A stretch of DNA of 16,098 nucleotides from an uncultured Ruminococcus sp. (lineage in GTDB: Bacteria > Bacillota > Clostridia > Oscillospirales > Acutalibacteraceae). Made by a program: the position numbers and the translations under genes. The notes under the pieces were generated by a model that was not told where the DNA came from, made no database searches, and was given only the letters and a program-made list of their open reading frames with translations. Positions 13,970-16,098 of this stretch are shown piece after piece; the first letter of the stretch is position 1; each line of letters begins with the position of its first letter. The DNA lies in contig CAKSNZ010000039.1 of NCBI GenBank assembly GCA_934476515.1, positions 1-16,098 of the forward strand, written 5' to 3'.

Positions 13970-14425
13970 ATGATTATAAACATAAAGACAAACCGTACAA
14001 TAGAAGAAATGGAAAACACATTATCAAATCTAATTCTAGAAAAATATCCCAGAAGGTACAGTGAAAACAGAAAAGGTATCAACTGGGTAAGCAACAAAAA
14101 GGACTTTCTATGCTTATTTTATGAGGATGATAACAAGGATCGTTTTGGTTGTCAAACTACTGCAAAACCATTTTTCTACGGAAAATTGATTAAATTCAGA
14201 GGTAACTACAGAATAGTAGGCATTGCTTGCCTTAACATAGTAGATATTCTTATACTTCTGGCTTTACTCATAATTTCAATTTTTGGAGCTGATGAATTTT
14301 TGGAATTTGACAGTGAAACTCTGTTTGGCTTAGTCTTTGCTTGTTTTATCCTTGCAATTTTTGTTAATGACCTACTTATCGACACTAAAAAAATCAAGAA
14401 ATATTTAATAGAAAAATTCGGATAG
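13970..14425 (+). CDS. Membrane protein with N-terminal soluble domain and two-helix hairpin, unknown function
   Basis: No family recognised. The 151-residue product has a polar N-terminal domain (about 1-75, with a helix TIEEMENTLSNLILEKY and a beta-rich part FLCLFYED..FYGKLIKFRG), two membrane helices (about 82-101 and 113-131), and a Lys-rich tail. ATG 13970 follows AAAGGTAAA. The next gene begins 10 nt after this stop codon, indicating co-transcription. The layout of soluble domain, membrane hairpin and basic tail is shared with the two following genes, although I see no convincing residue-level similarity. Confidence 0.7.
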   Translation: MIINIKTNRTIEEMENTLSNLILEKYPRRYSENRKGINWVSNKKDFLCLFYEDDNKDRFGCQTTAKPFFYGKLIKFRGNYRIVGIACLNIVDILILLALLIISIFGADEFLEFDSETLFGLVFACFILAIFVNDLLIDTKKIKKYLIEKFG

Positions 14426-14435
14426 GAGATTTTAA

Positions 14436-15101
14436 TTGAAAAACTTTAATATTAACTTAAAAATTAATGATGTAATGGCTGAGTCATCTTCTGTAGTACA
14501 ACTTTATGTGAATGATGAAAAGTTGTGTAGCTTATGTGATGAAAACAAATATTATTCAAACAATATTGAAATTGATAATAATGAAGCTACTGTTCAGGTA
14601 AAAAGCACATATCACAAAGGTTCTACCACCTTAAAAACTAATAATCCTATTAAGAAAGTATTTTCATATATTGTTCTGTTTATAGTCAATATTTTCTCAA
14701 TTGCAGAAAAGTTAGAATGTCCCTATGAATTTAAGGATAAAATAGAAATTAATGTTACAGGTAATGAACCTTATATATCAATCAGTTTGTATAAACCGAC
14801 TGCAACAGAACAACCACAAATCTTTATTGATAGCAAGGATATTTCTTTTAAAAAAACAAAAGACTGCTATATTAACAAAACTGCATTAAAAGAAATTTAT
14901 AATGAAAGAAAAAAGGCTACTACTGTATTTTCAGTAGTAGCAAGTTTAATTTTCCTTATTGTAGGATTGGTTGGTATATTTCTAAAAAATTATACAACCT
15001 TTATATTTTCCTTAATCATTATAATGCTTTTTGTAGTGATGTATTTTTGTTCAAGAAATAGTCTTAACAAACAGTATAAAAATTTATTAAAAGTTAAATA
15101 A
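14436..15101 (+). CDS. Membrane protein with beta-rich domain and two-helix hairpin, TTG start, unknown function
   Basis: No family recognised. The 221-residue product has a polar, beta-rich N-terminal portion (about 1-70: LKINDVMAESSSVVQLYVND...EATVQVKSTYHKG), a hydrophobic stretch (about 76-93) that could be a membrane or re-entrant segment, a second polar part (to about 155), a C-terminal membrane hairpin (about 163-183, 186-206) and a basic tail. The start is TTG at 14436: GGAG (14425-14428) stands 7 nt upstream and no ATG is near, the first internal ATG being at 14475. It lies 10 nt after the preceding gene and 21 nt before the next. The N-terminal fragment VQLYVNDEKLC resembles YTVMINGKVIN of the next protein, hinting at distant paralogy. 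Confidence 0.65.
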   Translation: MKNFNINLKINDVMAESSSVVQLYVNDEKLCSLCDENKYYSNNIEIDNNEATVQVKSTYHKGSTTLKTNNPIKKVFSYIVLFIVNIFSIAEKLECPYEFKDKIEINVTGNEPYISISLYKPTATEQPQIFIDSKDISFKKTKDCYINKTALKEIYNERKKATTVFSVVASLIFLIVGLVGIFLKNYTTFIFSLIIIMLFVVMYFCSRNSLNKQYKNLLKVK

Positions 15102-15122
15102 CAGTTATAGGATTGATTCACT

Positions 15123-15704
15123 ATGCTAAACAAACTGCACCTTGAAATTGAAAATAACAATGACTTTTCCAATAATTACACAGTAATGATTAATGGGAAA
15201 GTTATTAATATGGAAAAGCATAAGGATATTTTGGAATATAATTATGCAACAAAGTCAGATAAATGTGAAATTAATATTTACGGTGAAGATATTTGGAACA
15301 AAGATGAGTCTATACAAAGAAAGATTGTGTGGTTATCAATATTTGATTTTCAATTTGGAAATTCAATGGAGAACCTGCCTATCTCTGCACATTACTCAAA
15401 GAATTTTGATTTTAATGAGAAATCGGAATACAATCTGCACTTAACAGAAAAGGACTTTGTTAAAGTAGAAAAAAGTTCCTTGTCTTATTGGAACAAGTGT
15501 TCTCTCATACAAACAATTTTATGCACCTTGCTTTTAACTGTTGTTTTGGTTTTATTGGGATTTGTTTTCAGTAACTTTGTATTTAAAGTAATATTTTATA
15601 TTATCGATTTAGCTTTAGTTTCCTTTATCTTCGTTGTGCTAAATAGGAAAAGAAAAGAATTGTATAAAAAATTATTCATCTTTTCAAATAAAAAATATTT
15701 TTAA
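15123..15704 (+). CDS. Membrane protein with beta-rich domain and two-helix hairpin, unknown function
   Basis: No family recognised. The 193-residue product has a polar N-terminal domain (about 1-125: LHLEIENNNDFSNNYTVMINGKVI..., KCEINIYGEDIW, YNLHLTEKDFVKV) and a C-terminal membrane hairpin (about 130-153 and 155-174), ending in a basic tail (NRKRKELYKKLF). ATG 15123 has only a weak AGGA site about 11 nt upstream. Order of parts is the same as in the preceding protein, so the two may be diverged duplicates. No clear terminator follows; AT-rich repeats begin right at the stop codon. Confidence 0.65.
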   Translation: MLNKLHLEIENNNDFSNNYTVMINGKVINMEKHKDILEYNYATKSDKCEINIYGEDIWNKDESIQRKIVWLSIFDFQFGNSMENLPISAHYSKNFDFNEKSEYNLHLTEKDFVKVEKSSLSYWNKCSLIQTILCTLLLTVVLVLLGFVFSNFVFKVIFYIIDLALVSFIFVVLNRKRKELYKKLFIFSNKKYF

Positions 15705-15777
15705 TTTTATCTGTTGGTAAAGATTAGTTAGATAAATTAGGGTTTTTCAATTTTGTCTGTGGGTAAAGGTAAGTTAG
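15703..15777 (+). repeat. Imperfect 29-bp direct repeat pair
   Basis: Copies at 15703-15731 and 15749-15777 agree at 25 of 29 positions (core TCTG-T/G-GGTAAAG), with a 46-bp period. They start at the stop codon of the last plus-strand gene. No gene or RNA structure is evident. A recent local duplication is the simplest explanation. Confidence 0.55.
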
Positions 15778-15838
15778 TTTTTTATTGAGTATAAAGGAAA
15801 ATTTGCAAAATTATCATACCTCATAATTATTACAATAG

Positions 15839-16016
15839 TATGGCTAACAGGTGTAGGGGACATCATTGATGTCCCGTTTGAAAATTAACCTTTTTATTTG
15901 TATTTTGTCCTTTGTAGATATTATAAATTTATAGTCTGTAAATAGGACAAAAATCCCATAGGTATCACACTTTCATTACGGGCGAACGATGTTCGCCCCT
16001 ACACCTGTGAGTCATA
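15839..16016. mobile_element. MITE-like non-coding element with 21-bp inverted termini
   Basis: The termini 15839-15859 and 15996-16016 are inverted copies with 19 of 21 positions matching, including a perfect 13-bp core ACAGGTGTAGGGG / CCCCTACACCTGT. Just inside each end is a near-perfect palindrome with different sequence: GGGACATCA-T-TGATGTCCC (15857-15875) and GGGCGAAC-GAT-GTTCGCCC (15980-15998). A further internal inverted pair, ATTTTGTCCT (15902-15911) and AGGACAAAAAT (15944-15954), makes the roughly 178-bp unit nest as three hairpins. No ORF is present. A MITE or REP-like element is likely; a bidirectional transcription stop is an alternative role. Confidence 0.6.
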
Positions 16017-16098
16017 GTTTTTATATAATTTAGGTACATATTCTCACTATGAATTTTCTTTATAACCAATTGAATTTAAAAGAAATTTACCTTTACCC
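16017..16098. other. AT-rich non-coding right edge
   Basis: No gene is seen. The word GTACATATTC (16034-16043) also occurs at 132-141 in the left flank, after the same TTCGCCCCTACA word, so this edge probably belongs to the same repeat family. Confidence 0.4.

Noticed and set aside
13807..14397. Minus-strand frames at 13807-14097 and 14206-14397
   Set aside because: They are antisense to the plus-strand membrane protein genes and have no ribosome sites or recognisable domains.
15193..15444. Plus-strand 83-residue frame inside the last gene
   Set aside because: It is fully contained in the 193-residue gene in another frame and has no convincing initiation signal.
15703..15777. Start of a CRISPR array
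   Set aside because: There are only two imperfect copies, with a 17-bp gap, no palindromic repeat and no cas genes.

Overview
The window reads as chromosomal DNA of a low-GC, Gram-positive, anaerobic Firmicute, most likely a gut Clostridia member near Ruminococcaceae/Oscillospirales. The clues are AT-rich DNA, strong AGGAGG-type ribosome sites, GTG/TTG starts, a dockerin module, FIVAR-like helical linkers, Thr/Ser/Asn-rich surface linkers ending in a membrane helix plus basic tail, and short palindromic elements of a kind common in gut Firmicutes. The species cannot be fixed from the sequence alone.

The centre (about 11.9 kb down to 0.5 kb, minus strand) is one long, tightly packed operon of ten genes. 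It is headed by a sigma-A-like promoter, a compact cobalamin riboswitch aptamer and an intrinsic terminator. In transcription order the genes are: a surface DUF4430/cadherin-like protein; a secreted DUF4430, PQQ-like propeller, dockerin protein; a small HNH_repeat-type protein; a small membrane protein; two membrane-anchored alpha/alpha-toroid proteins; a membrane-tethered DUF4430 protein; and a complete ECF transporter (T component, fused double ATPase, S component). A terminator-like hairpin follows.

DUF4430 is the bacterial relative of the C-terminal beta domain of transcobalamin and intrinsic factor. The alpha/alpha toroid (squalene-cyclase/prenyltransferase-like) is the fold of their N-terminal domain. 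The operon therefore encodes both halves of an intrinsic-factor-like vitamin B12 binder on separate surface polypeptides, controlled by B12 and joined to a dedicated ECF importer. My reading is a Gram-positive surface capture-and-relay system for cobalamin or other corrinoids. One component may be docked on a cohesin scaffold, and its propeller recalls the B12-binding propeller BtuG of Bacteroides. This is inference from domains, operon structure and the riboswitch; binding has not been shown here.

Upstream of the riboswitch lies a separately transcribed minus-strand gene for a secreted right-handed beta-helix protein, with its own promoter and terminator. Divergent from it are four plus-strand genes (13.6 to 15.7 kb) for small membrane proteins of unknown function, three of which share a layout of soluble domain plus membrane hairpin. 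Both window ends are non-coding and carry MITE-like or palindromic repeats, some words of which occur at both ends. I saw no tRNA, rRNA, CRISPR array, transposase or phage gene.
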